Positions 15,644 through 23,730 of a DNA stretch of 27,787 nt are shown one piece after another; positions within the stretch are counted from its first letter, which is position 1; each line of letters begins with the position of its first letter. The translations under genes and the position numbers were made by a program. Origin of the DNA: JBFKMV01 sp041629655 (GTDB lineage: Bacteria > Acidobacteriota > Polarisedimenticolia > Polarisedimenticolales > Polarisedimenticolaceae); the NCBI GenBank assembly GCA_041629655.1, contig JBFKMV010000051.1:1-27787 (forward strand). Direction: 5' to 3'. The notes beneath the pieces were generated by a model. That model had not been told where the DNA came from. It saw only the letters and a list, made by a program, of their open reading frames with translations, and did not search any database.

Positions 15644-17032
15644 ATGGCGCGTGGAACGAGCGGCCGGCTGTTTCGACGACTGTTGCTGCTGCTGGTGGTG
15701 GCGGCCCTGGTGGCCGGCGGGCTGGTGGTGTTCCGGACCGGGGCCGATCCCGAGATCCACCTGGCGGCGGGCCTGCCCGGAATCGGCAACGCCACCCCGC
15801 TGACCGTCGAGGTCGCCGAGCCGCAGCGCGGGCTCACGGCGGTACGCGTCGAGCTGATCCAGGGCGAGCGCACCGAGCTGCTCGCGGCGCGGACCTACGA
15901 GCCGCTCCCGTTCTGGAAGTTCTGGGGGCCGCGCACCGGGTCCGATCGCTTCGAGCTCGAGGTCGGGCGCAAGAACGTCGAGAATCTCGTGGAGGGGACG
16001 GCCACGATCCGGGTCACCGCCGACCGCGCGGGCACGCCGCTGCGCGGCGGAAAACCCGTCTCGAAGGACCTGCTGCTGCCCGTGAAGCTGCGGCCGCCGC
16101 TGCTCCAGGTCACGTCGCTCCACACCTACGTCACCCAGGGCGGCTGCGAGGCCGTCGTGTACCGGGTCGGTCCGACCGCGGTCAGGGACGGCGTCGAGGC
16201 GGGGGAGTGGTTCTTCCCCGGCTACCCGGTGCCCGACGGCCAGGAGGGGCAGCGCTTCGCCGTGTTCTCCGCGCCGTACGACCTCGACGACGGCTCGAGC
16301 ATCCGCCTGATCGCGGAAGACGACGTGCGGAACCGCGCCGAGGCGGCGTTCGTGGACCGCTTCACGCCCAAGCCGATCCACCACGACAACATCACGGTCG
16401 GCGACAGGTTCCTGGAGAAGGTCGTTCCCGAGATCCTGGGACAGACTCCGGAGCTGCGGGATCAGGGCAACCTGCTCGAGAACTACCTGTTGATCAACCG
16501 CGAGCTGCGCAAGGCCAACGCCGAGACGTTGCTCGAGCTGGCGGGCAAGACGGCCCCCGGGTTCCAGTGGCGCCGGCGGTTCCTCCAGCTTCCGAACTCG
16601 CAGGTCACCTCGACGTTCGCCGACCGCCGGACCTATTTCTACGAGGGCCGCGAGGTGGACCGGCAGGACCACCTGGGCTTCGACCTCGCCTCGGTCAAGC
16701 ACGCCGAGATCCCGGCGGCCAACGACGGCGTGGTGCTGCTGGCGCGGTACTTCGGGATCTACGGCAACGCCGTGCTGCTCGACCACGGCTACGGCCTGCA
16801 AAGCCTCTACGGGCACCTGTCCAGTCTCTCGGTCCAGGAGGGCCAGACGGTCAAGCGCGGGGACATCCTCGGCCGGACCGGCGAGACCGGGCTGGCCGGC
16901 GGGGACCACCTGCACTTCACGATGCTGCTGCACGGGCTGCCGGTGAACCCCACCGAGTGGTGGGACCCCAACTGGATCCAGAACCGCATCGCGCTCAAGC
17001 TCGGACCGGCCCTGCCGTTCGAGGCGCGCTGA
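15644..17032 (+). CDS. M23-family (LytM-type) metallopeptidase, membrane-anchored
   Basis: 462 residues. One N-terminal membrane segment (about residues 12-30, rich in Leu and Val) acts as anchor or signal. Residues about 40-290 form extracytoplasmic domains of unclear type. The C-terminal M23 domain has zinc motif HLGFD (His343, Asp347) and HLHF (422-425) after GHLSSLSVQEGQTVKRGD. Active enzymes of this family cleave peptide cross-links of peptidoglycan; all expected ligands are present, so activity is likely. AGGGGAG lies 10 bases before the ATG. The gene sits between the MBL and HDAC-like genes on one strand. Confidence 0.92.
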   Translation: MARGTSGRLFRRLLLLLVVAALVAGGLVVFRTGADPEIHLAAGLPGIGNATPLTVEVAEPQRGLTAVRVELIQGERTELLAARTYEPLPFWKFWGPRTGSDRFELEVGRKNVENLVEGTATIRVTADRAGTPLRGGKPVSKDLLLPVKLRPPLLQVTSLHTYVTQGGCEAVVYRVGPTAVRDGVEAGEWFFPGYPVPDGQEGQRFAVFSAPYDLDDGSSIRLIAEDDVRNRAEAAFVDRFTPKPIHHDNITVGDRFLEKVVPEILGQTPELRDQGNLLENYLLINRELRKANAETLLELAGKTAPGFQWRRRFLQLPNSQVTSTFADRRTYFYEGREVDRQDHLGFDLASVKHAEIPAANDGVVLLARYFGIYGNAVLLDHGYGLQSLYGHLSSLSVQEGQTVKRGDILGRTGETGLAGGDHLHFTMLLHGLPVNPTEWWDPNWIQNRIALKLGPALPFEAR

Positions 17033-17044
17033 CGGCGGCCGGCG

Positions 17045-17959
17045 GTGGACGTCTACTACACCGACCAGTTCGTCCTTCCGCTGCCGCCGGGTCACCGCTT
17101 CCCGATGAGCAAGTACTCGCGACTGCGCCGGCACGTCGCCGGCGCGGGGCTGGTGCCGCGCGAGCGGCTGCGGGTCCCCCACGCCGCCACCGACGAGGAG
17201 CTCGGCCGCGCGCACCACGGGGAGTACGTCGGGCGAGTCCAGCGGGGCGAGCTGACCGCCCGGGAGGTGCGCCGGATCGGCTTCCCGTGGAGTCCCGGGA
17301 TGGTCGAGCGCTCGCGCCGCTCGGCGGGGGCGACGATCGAGGCCGCCGGGTCCGCGCTCGAGGACGGCATCGGGGTCAGCCTGGCCGGCGGCACGCATCA
17401 CGCGTTTCACGACCGTGGCGAGGGTTTCTGCGTGTTCAACGACAGCGTGGTCGCGGCGCGCGCGCTGCAGGCCACGGGCCGCGTGCGGCGGGTCGTGGTG
17501 CTGGACTGCGACGTGCACCAGGGCAACGGCACGGCCGCGCTGTGCCGCGACGACCCCTCGATCTTCACCTTCTCGATCCACGGCGAGAAGAACTTCCCGT
17601 TCTCGAAGGAACGGAGCGACCTGGACGTGCCGCTGCCGGACGGAACCCCCGACGACGTCTACCTCGACGCGCTGTCGCAGGGCCTCGATCGCGCGCTGGA
17701 CGGCGCGCGACCCGACCTGGCGATCTTCCTGGCCGGAGCCGACGCCTGGGAGGGCGATCGCTGGGGGCGGCTCGGGTTGACCAAGGCCGGGCTCGTCGAG
17801 CGCGACCGGCTGGTGCTCGGACGCTGCCGGGAAGCCGGGCTGCCGGTGGTGGTGACGATGGCCGGCGGGTACGCGCCGGACGTCGAGGACATCGTCGAGA
17901 TCCACTTCGCCACGGTGGCGCTCGCCGCGGAGCTGGCCGGGGCGGCGGCGCTGTCGTGA
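17045..17959 (+). CDS. Histone deacetylase-family amidohydrolase
   Basis: 304 residues from a GTG. The family signature is complete: GGTHHAFHD with His118/His119 as general base pair, zinc ligands Asp156 and His158 in DCDVHQGNGT, and the third Asp in GADAWEGDRWG. The short single-domain form with little insertion resembles the small bacterial and HDAC11-like group. Bacterial members remove acetyl groups from proteins, polyamines or small molecules, and the substrate here is open. The expected catalytic Tyr near the C-terminus is replaced by GGY, as is usual (MAGGYAPD). The stop overlaps the hemF start as GTGA. Confidence 0.92.
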   Translation: MDVYYTDQFVLPLPPGHRFPMSKYSRLRRHVAGAGLVPRERLRVPHAATDEELGRAHHGEYVGRVQRGELTAREVRRIGFPWSPGMVERSRRSAGATIEAAGSALEDGIGVSLAGGTHHAFHDRGEGFCVFNDSVVAARALQATGRVRRVVVLDCDVHQGNGTAALCRDDPSIFTFSIHGEKNFPFSKERSDLDVPLPDGTPDDVYLDALSQGLDRALDGARPDLAIFLAGADAWEGDRWGRLGLTKAGLVERDRLVLGRCREAGLPVVVTMAGGYAPDVEDIVEIHFATVALAAELAGAAALS

Positions 17960-18855
17960 GCCTGCGGGACGAGGCGCAACGCTACTTCGAGGCGCTCCAG
18001 GACCGCATCTGCGCCGGTCTCGAGCGCGCCGACGGCCGGGCCCGCTTCGCCGAGGACCGCTGGAGCCACGAGGCGTCCCACGGGGGCGCGGCGGGGGGCG
18101 GCGGCCGGACGCGCGTGCTCGCCGACGGCGCCGTGTTCGAGAAGGCCGGGGTCAACATCTCCGCGGTCACGGGCACGCTCTCGGACAAGCTCGCGCAGCG
18201 CATGAAGGTCGCCCCGTGCGGGTTCTTCGCCACCGGTATCTCGCTGGTGCTCCACCCGCGGAGCCCTCACGTGCCGACCGTGCACATGAACCTGCGCTAC
18301 CTGGAGCTGGACGGCGGCCGGGCCTGGTTCGGCGGCGGCGCCGACCTGACCCCGTACTACCTGGAGCGCGACGACGCCGTCCACTTCCATCGCACCTGGA
18401 AAAGCGTCTGCGACCGCCACGACCCGGCCTGGTACCCGCGGTTCAAGCAGTGGTGCGACGAATACTTCTTCGTGCGTCATCGCGGCGAGGCGCGCGGGAT
18501 CGGCGGCTTCTTCTTCGACTATCTCGAGGAGGACCTGGAGCAGGTCTTCGCCTTCGTCAAGCACGCCGGCGACGCGTTCCTCGAGTCGTACGTCCCGATC
18601 GTCGAACGGCGAGGCGGGCAGCCGTGGACCGAGCAGCAGCGGGACTGGCAGCTCGTCCGCCGCGGCCGCTACGTCGAGTTCAACCTGGTCTACGACCGCG
18701 GCACGCTGTTCGGCCTCGAGACCGGAGGCCGCGTCGAGTCGATCCTGATGTCGCTGCCGCCCGTGGTGCGCTGGGCCTACGGGCACGAGCCGGTGCCGGG
18801 CTCCGACGAGGCGCGGCTGGTCGAGGTGCTGCGGAAGCCCGTGGACTGGGTCTGA
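17956..18855 (+). CDS. hemF: Oxygen-dependent coproporphyrinogen III oxidase
   Basis: 299 residues, the normal size. HemF oxidatively decarboxylates coproporphyrinogen III to protoporphyrinogen IX, using O2, in heme synthesis. Conserved stretches are all present: EKAGVNISAVTG, VHMNLRYLE, WFGGGADLTPYYL, HRGEARGIGGFFFDYL, RRGRYVEFNLVYDRGT, FGLETGGRVESILMSLPP and WAYG. The GTG start overlaps the HDAC-like stop; the frame is open far upstream, but the conserved N-terminal helix begins here. Its presence indicates that the cell makes heme under aerobic conditions. No other heme gene is nearby. Confidence 0.97.
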   Translation: MSLRDEAQRYFEALQDRICAGLERADGRARFAEDRWSHEASHGGAAGGGGRTRVLADGAVFEKAGVNISAVTGTLSDKLAQRMKVAPCGFFATGISLVLHPRSPHVPTVHMNLRYLELDGGRAWFGGGADLTPYYLERDDAVHFHRTWKSVCDRHDPAWYPRFKQWCDEYFFVRHRGEARGIGGFFFDYLEEDLEQVFAFVKHAGDAFLESYVPIVERRGGQPWTEQQRDWQLVRRGRYVEFNLVYDRGTLFGLETGGRVESILMSLPPVVRWAYGHEPVPGSDEARLVEVLRKPVDWV

Positions 18856-18875
18856 GACCCGCCGGGCACAATTCG

Positions 18876-18904
18876 TTGACACGTGGAGGTCGCCCGGGTA
18901 GCGT
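18876..18904 (+). promoter_or_regulatory. Candidate promoter of the small Cys-rich gene
   Basis: TTGACA (18876-18881), 17 bp, TAGCGT (18899-18904), 28 bp before the ATG at 18933. Perfect -35 and ideal spacing, in the short gap after hemF. Confidence 0.55.
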
Positions 18905-18932
18905 CGTGGGAACACCAGCAAGGAGGGTTTCC

Positions 18933-19196
18933 ATGAACAAGACGACCTGGGTCCGACTCCTCGGAGGTCTGGCGCTGCTCGCCGTCATCGCGACGGGCGC
19001 CGCCGTGCTGCTCTCGGCGCCGCAAACGGAAGCCGCCGGCCCCGGCGGTCAGCCCTGCGGCGGCTTCGCGGGGCTCGAGTGCCCGAGCCCGCGACAGGTC
19101 TGCATCGACGACCCGCGCGACGACTGCGACCCCAAGCGGGGCGGAGCGGACTGCATCGGGATCTGCCGCGGACCCGGCGGAGGCACCTCGCAGTAA
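18933..19196 (+). CDS. Small secreted cysteine-rich protein
   Basis: 87 residues with an N-terminal hydrophobic signal (about 9-28) and probable cleavage after TEA near residue 34. The mature part of about 53 residues has six cysteines in the pattern CGGFAGLECP, VCIDDPRDDCDP, GGADCIGIC. I have seen similar CGGF/IAG...C...DDCDP sequences in secreted bacterial proteins, where the spacing recalls Kazal-like disulfide folds. Protease inhibition is a guess only. AAGGAGG precedes the ATG and a good promoter lies upstream. The gene is monocistronic, converging on the amidohydrolase fragment 13 bp downstream. Confidence 0.85.
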   Translation: MNKTTWVRLLGGLALLAVIATGAAVLLSAPQTEAAGPGGQPCGGFAGLECPSPRQVCIDDPRDDCDPKRGGADCIGICRGPGGGTSQ

Positions 19197-19209
19197 ACGA
19201 TCGCTCGCG

Positions 19210-19505
19210 TCAACGCCGGCGCGCCAGCCACCCGGCGCACGCGTCGGCGATCGGAACGGAAACGCGCCGGACCTTGCTGCGTCCGATCCGCATCTCCTCG
19301 AAAGGGGTGAACGGATCGGCCAGCAGGGCCCGGTTCAGCTCCATGCACAGCACGCGCTCGGTGTAGCGCGCCGAGAGCACGTAACCCATCGAGGCGGCGT
19401 CGAGCTTGTAGCTCGTGTTGGCGGCGACCTCGATGCCGATGCCATGGAAGCGCTCGCGGAGCGCCGCGACGAGCGAGGGCGGCGCCAGCGACCTGATGAT
19501 GTAAC
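19210..19505 (-). pseudogene. 3' fragment of N-formylglutamate amidohydrolase-family gene
   Basis: Read on the minus strand, the last ~95 codons match the C-terminus of the intact gene at 24651-23731: the runs GIGIEVAAN, ALLADPF and FEEMRIG are shared and most other positions are conserved. The match thins out near 19495-19530, where about 20 bp present in the intact gene are missing and the sequence becomes unrelated. The N-terminal two thirds with the metal-binding motifs are absent. An open frame extends upstream to 19722, but that part resembles nothing and overlaps the promoter of the next gene. Best read as a decaying partial copy. Confidence 0.8.
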
Positions 19506-19612
19506 GGGCGGGCCGGCCCACATCGGCACCCGGAAAAAGAGCCGTGGTTGCAGCACCGGGGGCCGGCGCCGGAGACAGGAAGCGGCCGCGACCGACCCCG
19601 GCCATCCGCGAC

Positions 19613-19641
19613 TTGTCGCGGCACCAAGCCGGGCGTAGACT
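19613..19641 (+). promoter_or_regulatory. Candidate promoter of the frameshifted secreted-protein gene
   Basis: TTGTCG (19613-19618), 17 bp, TAGACT (19636-19641), 74 bp before the ATG at 19715. The remaining stretch 19506-19612 holds no recognisable gene and may be eroded sequence from the amidohydrolase copy. Confidence 0.45.
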
Positions 19642-19714
19642 TCGGGAAAGCCAAGCGGCCGATTCACCGCCCGTCGCGGGGCGACAGCGCGGGGTGTACA
19701 AAGGGAGAATCACC

Positions 19715-21824
19715 ATGCGCAAAACACGCTTTCGATTACCAGCCCTTCTACTCAGGGGGGGGGGTGCTCGGCCTGACCCTCCTCGGCGGCGCGTCCGCTG
19801 AAGCCGCCATCACGACACGAACCCAGGAGCCCGCCGTTTTCGAGGGGCAGCTCTTGCCCCAGTTCGCCGGCGATCCCGTCGACCGCATCGTCCTCTACAA
19901 GTACACCGGTTTCGACTGGGTGGAGATTCCGTTCCAGGTGGACGAGCGCGAGGTTGACGAGAGCCTCCTGAACAACATGCCCGAGAACTGCCGGTACGCG
20001 TGGGATCCATGCGAACTGACCTACGTCATCTCCGGGTTCGAAGGCGGCCTTGGAACGGGCCTCGACGGCAACGACGAGATCGCCTTCATGGCGCGCGACG
20101 CGGGGACGACCGCGAGCGCATCGAGCTGGGTTGGCACTCCGGGGGTGGATACCCGGAACGTGCGCTACCGGATTGCGGTACGCGATCCGGTCAGCGGAGA
20201 GCAGGGTTACGTCTACGCCTACTCATGGCTTACGGCTCCGAACCACCAGCCCGGCGTCGCCGACTACGTCACCTGGACGGGACCGGGCTCCGAGACGTGC
20301 GAGCCTGCGGGTGAGCCGTCGTGCGGATGGATGAAGGCGACCGATCAGGGTTCGATCTCGACCGTTCCCCGCTCCAACCTGTTCTTCCGCGGCAACTGGA
20401 CCCCCTCCGCCCTGTGCATCCGGACGGGCGGCGATCCGGGTGACTGCGGGACCCTGAACGACTCGGTGAACGTCCTCGACATCGGCCGCTGGAAGACCTT
20501 CGGACCCTCGGAGACCGGCCGGCAGTGGGACCAGAACTGCCGCGCCTTCCTGGGCGTCAAGGACGGGCCGGTCCGCATCTTCCGGCGCATCCAGGGCGCG
20601 ATGAGCGGGCGTTACACGACCAAGCTGGAGATCTTCTACGGCACCTGGCTCGAGCAGATCGTCAACATCCGGGTCCATCCGATCGACGCCCTGGTTATCG
20701 CCTTCGACCACCGCTCGGCCGACTTCGTGAATCCGCCCGGCGAGACCCCCGCCTTGTTCTTCACGAGAACGCATTCCCAGAACCACGGCAGCCAAGCCGC
20801 CGATCCGATCGACGGCGAGCCGGGTTCCTTCGACTCCAGCGGCGATGACTGGTACCAGGTGGACACCAGCCGCGGAACCTACGTGACCTACTACAAGACC
20901 CCCCGAGGCTTCCGCGACGTCACGCGGACGTTTTTCTACAACGAGAACCGGAGCGGGGGCGACTTCCAGCCCGGGCGCTTCGGCGACGCAGGTTGGAAAT
21001 TCTCCGGAGATCCGGACCTCCCGAACTTCGAGGACATGCAGTGTCTTTCGGACCCGGAAGACCCGATGCTCAACTTCGCACGCGGCATCAGGACCTTCGT
21101 GCCGCTCGCCGTGGATGTTCCGACGGGCGGCGCCGGGGAGTACCTGTCGGAAGAGGGGGAACGGTACTGGGACTACCAGGAGACCCCGCTGATTCTGGCG
21201 GCGGTGTCGGAGGACGATGTCACGCCCCTGCCCCCTGTGGACCCGATCTGCACGCCGCCCGTCTCGGGCAGCGTTACGAACGGCGGGTTCGCCAACAGCC
21301 TGAACGTGAACACCTCCGGCTGCGGGATCGGCTTCGCGGGAGTGCTGCTGTATCGCGGGGTGACTCCGGGCATCTACGTGGTGCTCGCCGATCTCGGCCC
21401 GGCGACCACCTTCGATGACATGCAGATCCGTGTCGGTACAAGCTACCGCTACGTGGCACGGGCCTACGACAGGGACGGCAACCTCGGCCCGCAGAGCGCC
21501 GAGTTGGTGCTCACGGTAACCGACACGATCGCGCCCCCGCCGCCGACGGGTCTCATCATGACGCCCGGCAGCCAGCAGTTGGTCGTCTCGTGGGACGAGA
21601 TCTTCAACCGGGACGCGAGGGGCGTCTACGTGGAAATCTCGACCACGTCCGGCGGGACCTTCACGCGGGACAATCCCGGCCAGCCCGTCCCGGCGAACCA
21701 GCCGTCCTACGCGCTGGTCAATCTCGAGGCCGGACAGACCTACTACTTGAAGCTGAAAACGGTGGACTACGTCGGCAACGAGTCGGACTACTCCATCGAG
21801 GTCAGTGGGACACCGGATCCATGA
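19715..21824 (+). CDS. Large secreted protein with C-terminal Fn3-like domains; frame broken at a G10 tract
   Basis: The ATG at 19715 follows AAGGGAGA and encodes a classical signal start (MRKTRFRLPALLL). At the ten-G run (19755-19764) the frame as given leads to a stop at about 19801. The downstream frame continues open with GVLGLTLLGGASAEA, the missing hydrophobic core and signal peptidase site. One G fewer would join them into a 702-residue protein. The mature N-terminal ~480 residues (FEGQLLPQF, WVEIPFQVDERE, YNENRSGGDF) match no family I can name. From about residue 507 and 603 two fibronectin III-like domains follow (SYRYVARAYDRDGN; APPPPTGLI, TYYLKLKTVDYVGNESDY). The gene ends overlapping the next ATG. 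Either a phase-variable switch, a true null allele or a sequencing error. Confidence 0.75.
19755..19764 (+). repeat. G10 mononucleotide tract in a signal-peptide coding region
   Basis: Ten consecutive G lie between CTCA and TGCTCG, codons 14-17 of the gene starting at 19715. With ten G the reading frame terminates within about 12 codons; with nine it continues for about 700 codons. Such tracts are classic slipped-strand sites and also classic sequencing-error sites. Confidence 0.95.
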
Positions 21825-23674
21825 GGTGCATGGCCATCCAAGACGCGGGTCTGCCTTTTCGGGCGCTCGTGGTCACGCTGGCCGGTGCCGTTGGGTTCGT
21901 GTCCGGTGCCACGGCCTTGTCCATGGAGGCGCCGTGCGAGGACCTCGACGCCGACGGATACGTAGCGGGACCGGGCTGCGCCGTGCAGGAGGACTGCAAC
22001 GACCAGAGCGCCGCGATCCGCCCGGGGGTCGAGGAGTCGTGCAACGGCTGGGACGACGACTGCGACGGCGAACTGGACGAGGGCTGCGACCGCGTCTGCG
22101 AGGACTTCGGGTTGAACCGCAGGGTGTTCCTGAACGACAACGCGGGCCAGCCACGGATCACCACGGCGGAGCGGGGTTGGGCGGTCATCTTTGACGACAA
22201 TCCCCAGGTCGCTACGCGTCTCGACGTCCACGGAAAACGCATCGCTCCGGAGACAGTCTTCGTCTCGGTAAGCAGCCGGACGCGGGGCATCGTCTGGACC
22301 GGGCTCGAGATGGTCGTTTCCTGGCAGACGCTGGACTCACCCGATCCCGAGAACTCGGGCCTGTTCCTGCGCAGGCTCGGGCCCTGGGGGAAGCCGTCGT
22401 TACCGCCGGTGCCACTGGCGGAGGAAGGGCACTTCCTGGAGGATCTGGACTGGACAGGGAGCGAGTTGGTCGTGCTGTGGGCTGACCTCTCTCCGTTTCC
22501 GAACCTCGACGGAGTCCGGCTGCACCGAGTCGGTCCTGACGGAGAGCTCCGAAACAACGGAGTCTATGTCTCGGAGGAGCGGTGGAGCGACAGCCGGCTC
22601 GCCTGGAACGGCCAGCGCTACGGCTGGTGCTACCGGAAAAGCGACGACGCCACGACGACCTCCGATCTGTTCTTCCAGCCGCTCGACGCGTACGGCGTCG
22701 CGTCAGGCCCGGAGGTCCGGCTGACGGACCATCGCCCTGCGCCCTTCACCTTCGCCAGCTTCCCCCGGATCTTACACCGGAGGCCGGACAGCGGCTTTGC
22801 CGTGGCCTGGATCGACGACCGCACCGGGGAGGACCAGGTCTGGTTCGCCCTGCTCGATGCCGACGGGAACCTGTTGCCGCCGGGGGAGGTGCAGATCTCG
22901 GCGGCGAGTCCTGACGGCGTGTCCGCCACGTTTCCGGACGTCGCGTGGACGGGGGAGGAGTTCTTCGTCGTTTGGGGTGAGGCCGTGTTTCCGGGAGGGT
23001 GCGGTCCGGCGGGGCCGCTCGTCGCGGCTCGTGTGTCCGCCGCAGGGGCGCTGCTCGAACGCGGCACTCTCGTGGAGGGCTTCTGCAACACAAGCGCGCA
23101 CGTGGCCTGGAACGGCCGGAACTTCGGCGTCATCTTCGCGCAACACGAGGACTTCCCGTTCGGGCAGCCCGACGTCGAGTTCGTCGAGGTCGGGTGCGGC
23201 TGCTCGACCGACGGGGACGGGGACGGGGCGCTGCCCTGCGAGGGAGGCGACTGCGACGACGCCGACCCGAACGTCGGGCCGCAGGAGAACGAGGTCTGCA
23301 CCGACGGGATCGACAACGACTGCGACGACCTGGTGGACTGCAACGACCCGGACTGCGTCCAATCGGGCAACGCGCCGCAGGAGACCGCAGGTCTGTCCTG
23401 GTCGGCGGACAAGCTGACGCTCTCCTGGGGGGCCGACTCCCGGGCCAGCAAGTACGACGTGGCGCGGGGGCTGCTCGACGAGCTGCGCGGGATGGAGAAC
23501 TTCTACTGGACGGAGTGCTTCGCGTTCGGCACGACGGCCACGAGCGTGATGGACACCGAGGTTCCGGCTCCGGGCGAGGCGTTCTACTACCAGGTCCGCG
23601 GCCGTGCCAAGACCTGCCTGCTCGGCCCGTGGGGGACGACGCTGAGGGAGGACACCCTGCAAGGCTGTCCGTAA
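21821..23674 (+). CDS. Secreted protein with two MopE-type metal-binding motifs and repeat propeller
   Basis: 617 residues. The ATG overlaps the preceding stop (ATGA), and a signal-like hydrophobic stretch spans about residues 15-33. Residues about 40-93 carry the MopE-type motif DLDADGY...DCND...PGVEESCNGWDDDCDGELDEGC, and residues about 464-515 a second one (DGDGDGALP, GDCDDADP, IDNDCDDLVDC). This motif is named for the copper-binding MopE of a methanotroph, but in most proteins it looks like an acidic, probably calcium-binding loop. Between them are six or so repeats built on W-T/N-G-x-E/N-F-x-V-x-W (WTGLEMVVSW, WTGSELVVLW, WTGEEFFVVW), a likely beta-propeller. The C-terminal ~95 residues are the same module as in the protein ending at 1907. 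It is probably co-expressed with the frameshifted gene. Confidence 0.85.
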   Translation: MRCMAIQDAGLPFRALVVTLAGAVGFVSGATALSMEAPCEDLDADGYVAGPGCAVQEDCNDQSAAIRPGVEESCNGWDDDCDGELDEGCDRVCEDFGLNRRVFLNDNAGQPRITTAERGWAVIFDDNPQVATRLDVHGKRIAPETVFVSVSSRTRGIVWTGLEMVVSWQTLDSPDPENSGLFLRRLGPWGKPSLPPVPLAEEGHFLEDLDWTGSELVVLWADLSPFPNLDGVRLHRVGPDGELRNNGVYVSEERWSDSRLAWNGQRYGWCYRKSDDATTTSDLFFQPLDAYGVASGPEVRLTDHRPAPFTFASFPRILHRRPDSGFAVAWIDDRTGEDQVWFALLDADGNLLPPGEVQISAASPDGVSATFPDVAWTGEEFFVVWGEAVFPGGCGPAGPLVAARVSAAGALLERGTLVEGFCNTSAHVAWNGRNFGVIFAQHEDFPFGQPDVEFVEVGCGCSTDGDGDGALPCEGGDCDDADPNVGPQENEVCTDGIDNDCDDLVDCNDPDCVQSGNAPQETAGLSWSADKLTLSWGADSRASKYDVARGLLDELRGMENFYWTECFAFGTTATSVMDTEVPAPGEAFYYQVRGRAKTCLLGPWGTTLREDTLQGCP

Positions 23675-23730
23675 GCCACGCAGTCGAAGGGACTCCCGGG
23701 GGGCGGCGGGGCGCCCGTGGGCGGAGCCGA

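Noticed and set aside
11975..17905. Very long minus-strand open frame (about 1976 codons).
   Set aside because: It is antisense to five well-recognised plus-strand genes and to the M48 gene in another frame; its product is Arg/Gln/Val-rich and has no domain. Only its last 54 codons (11975-12139) are kept as a possible gene.
14638..17955. Upstream extension of the hemF frame.
   Set aside because: Out of frame with the MBL, M23 and HDAC genes and without any recognisable motif; GTG at 17956 gives the normal HemF length.
19506..19722. Extension of the amidohydrolase fragment into a 170-codon minus-strand ORF.
   Set aside because: The added N-terminus has no similarity to the family and covers the promoter and ribosome site of the plus-strand gene.
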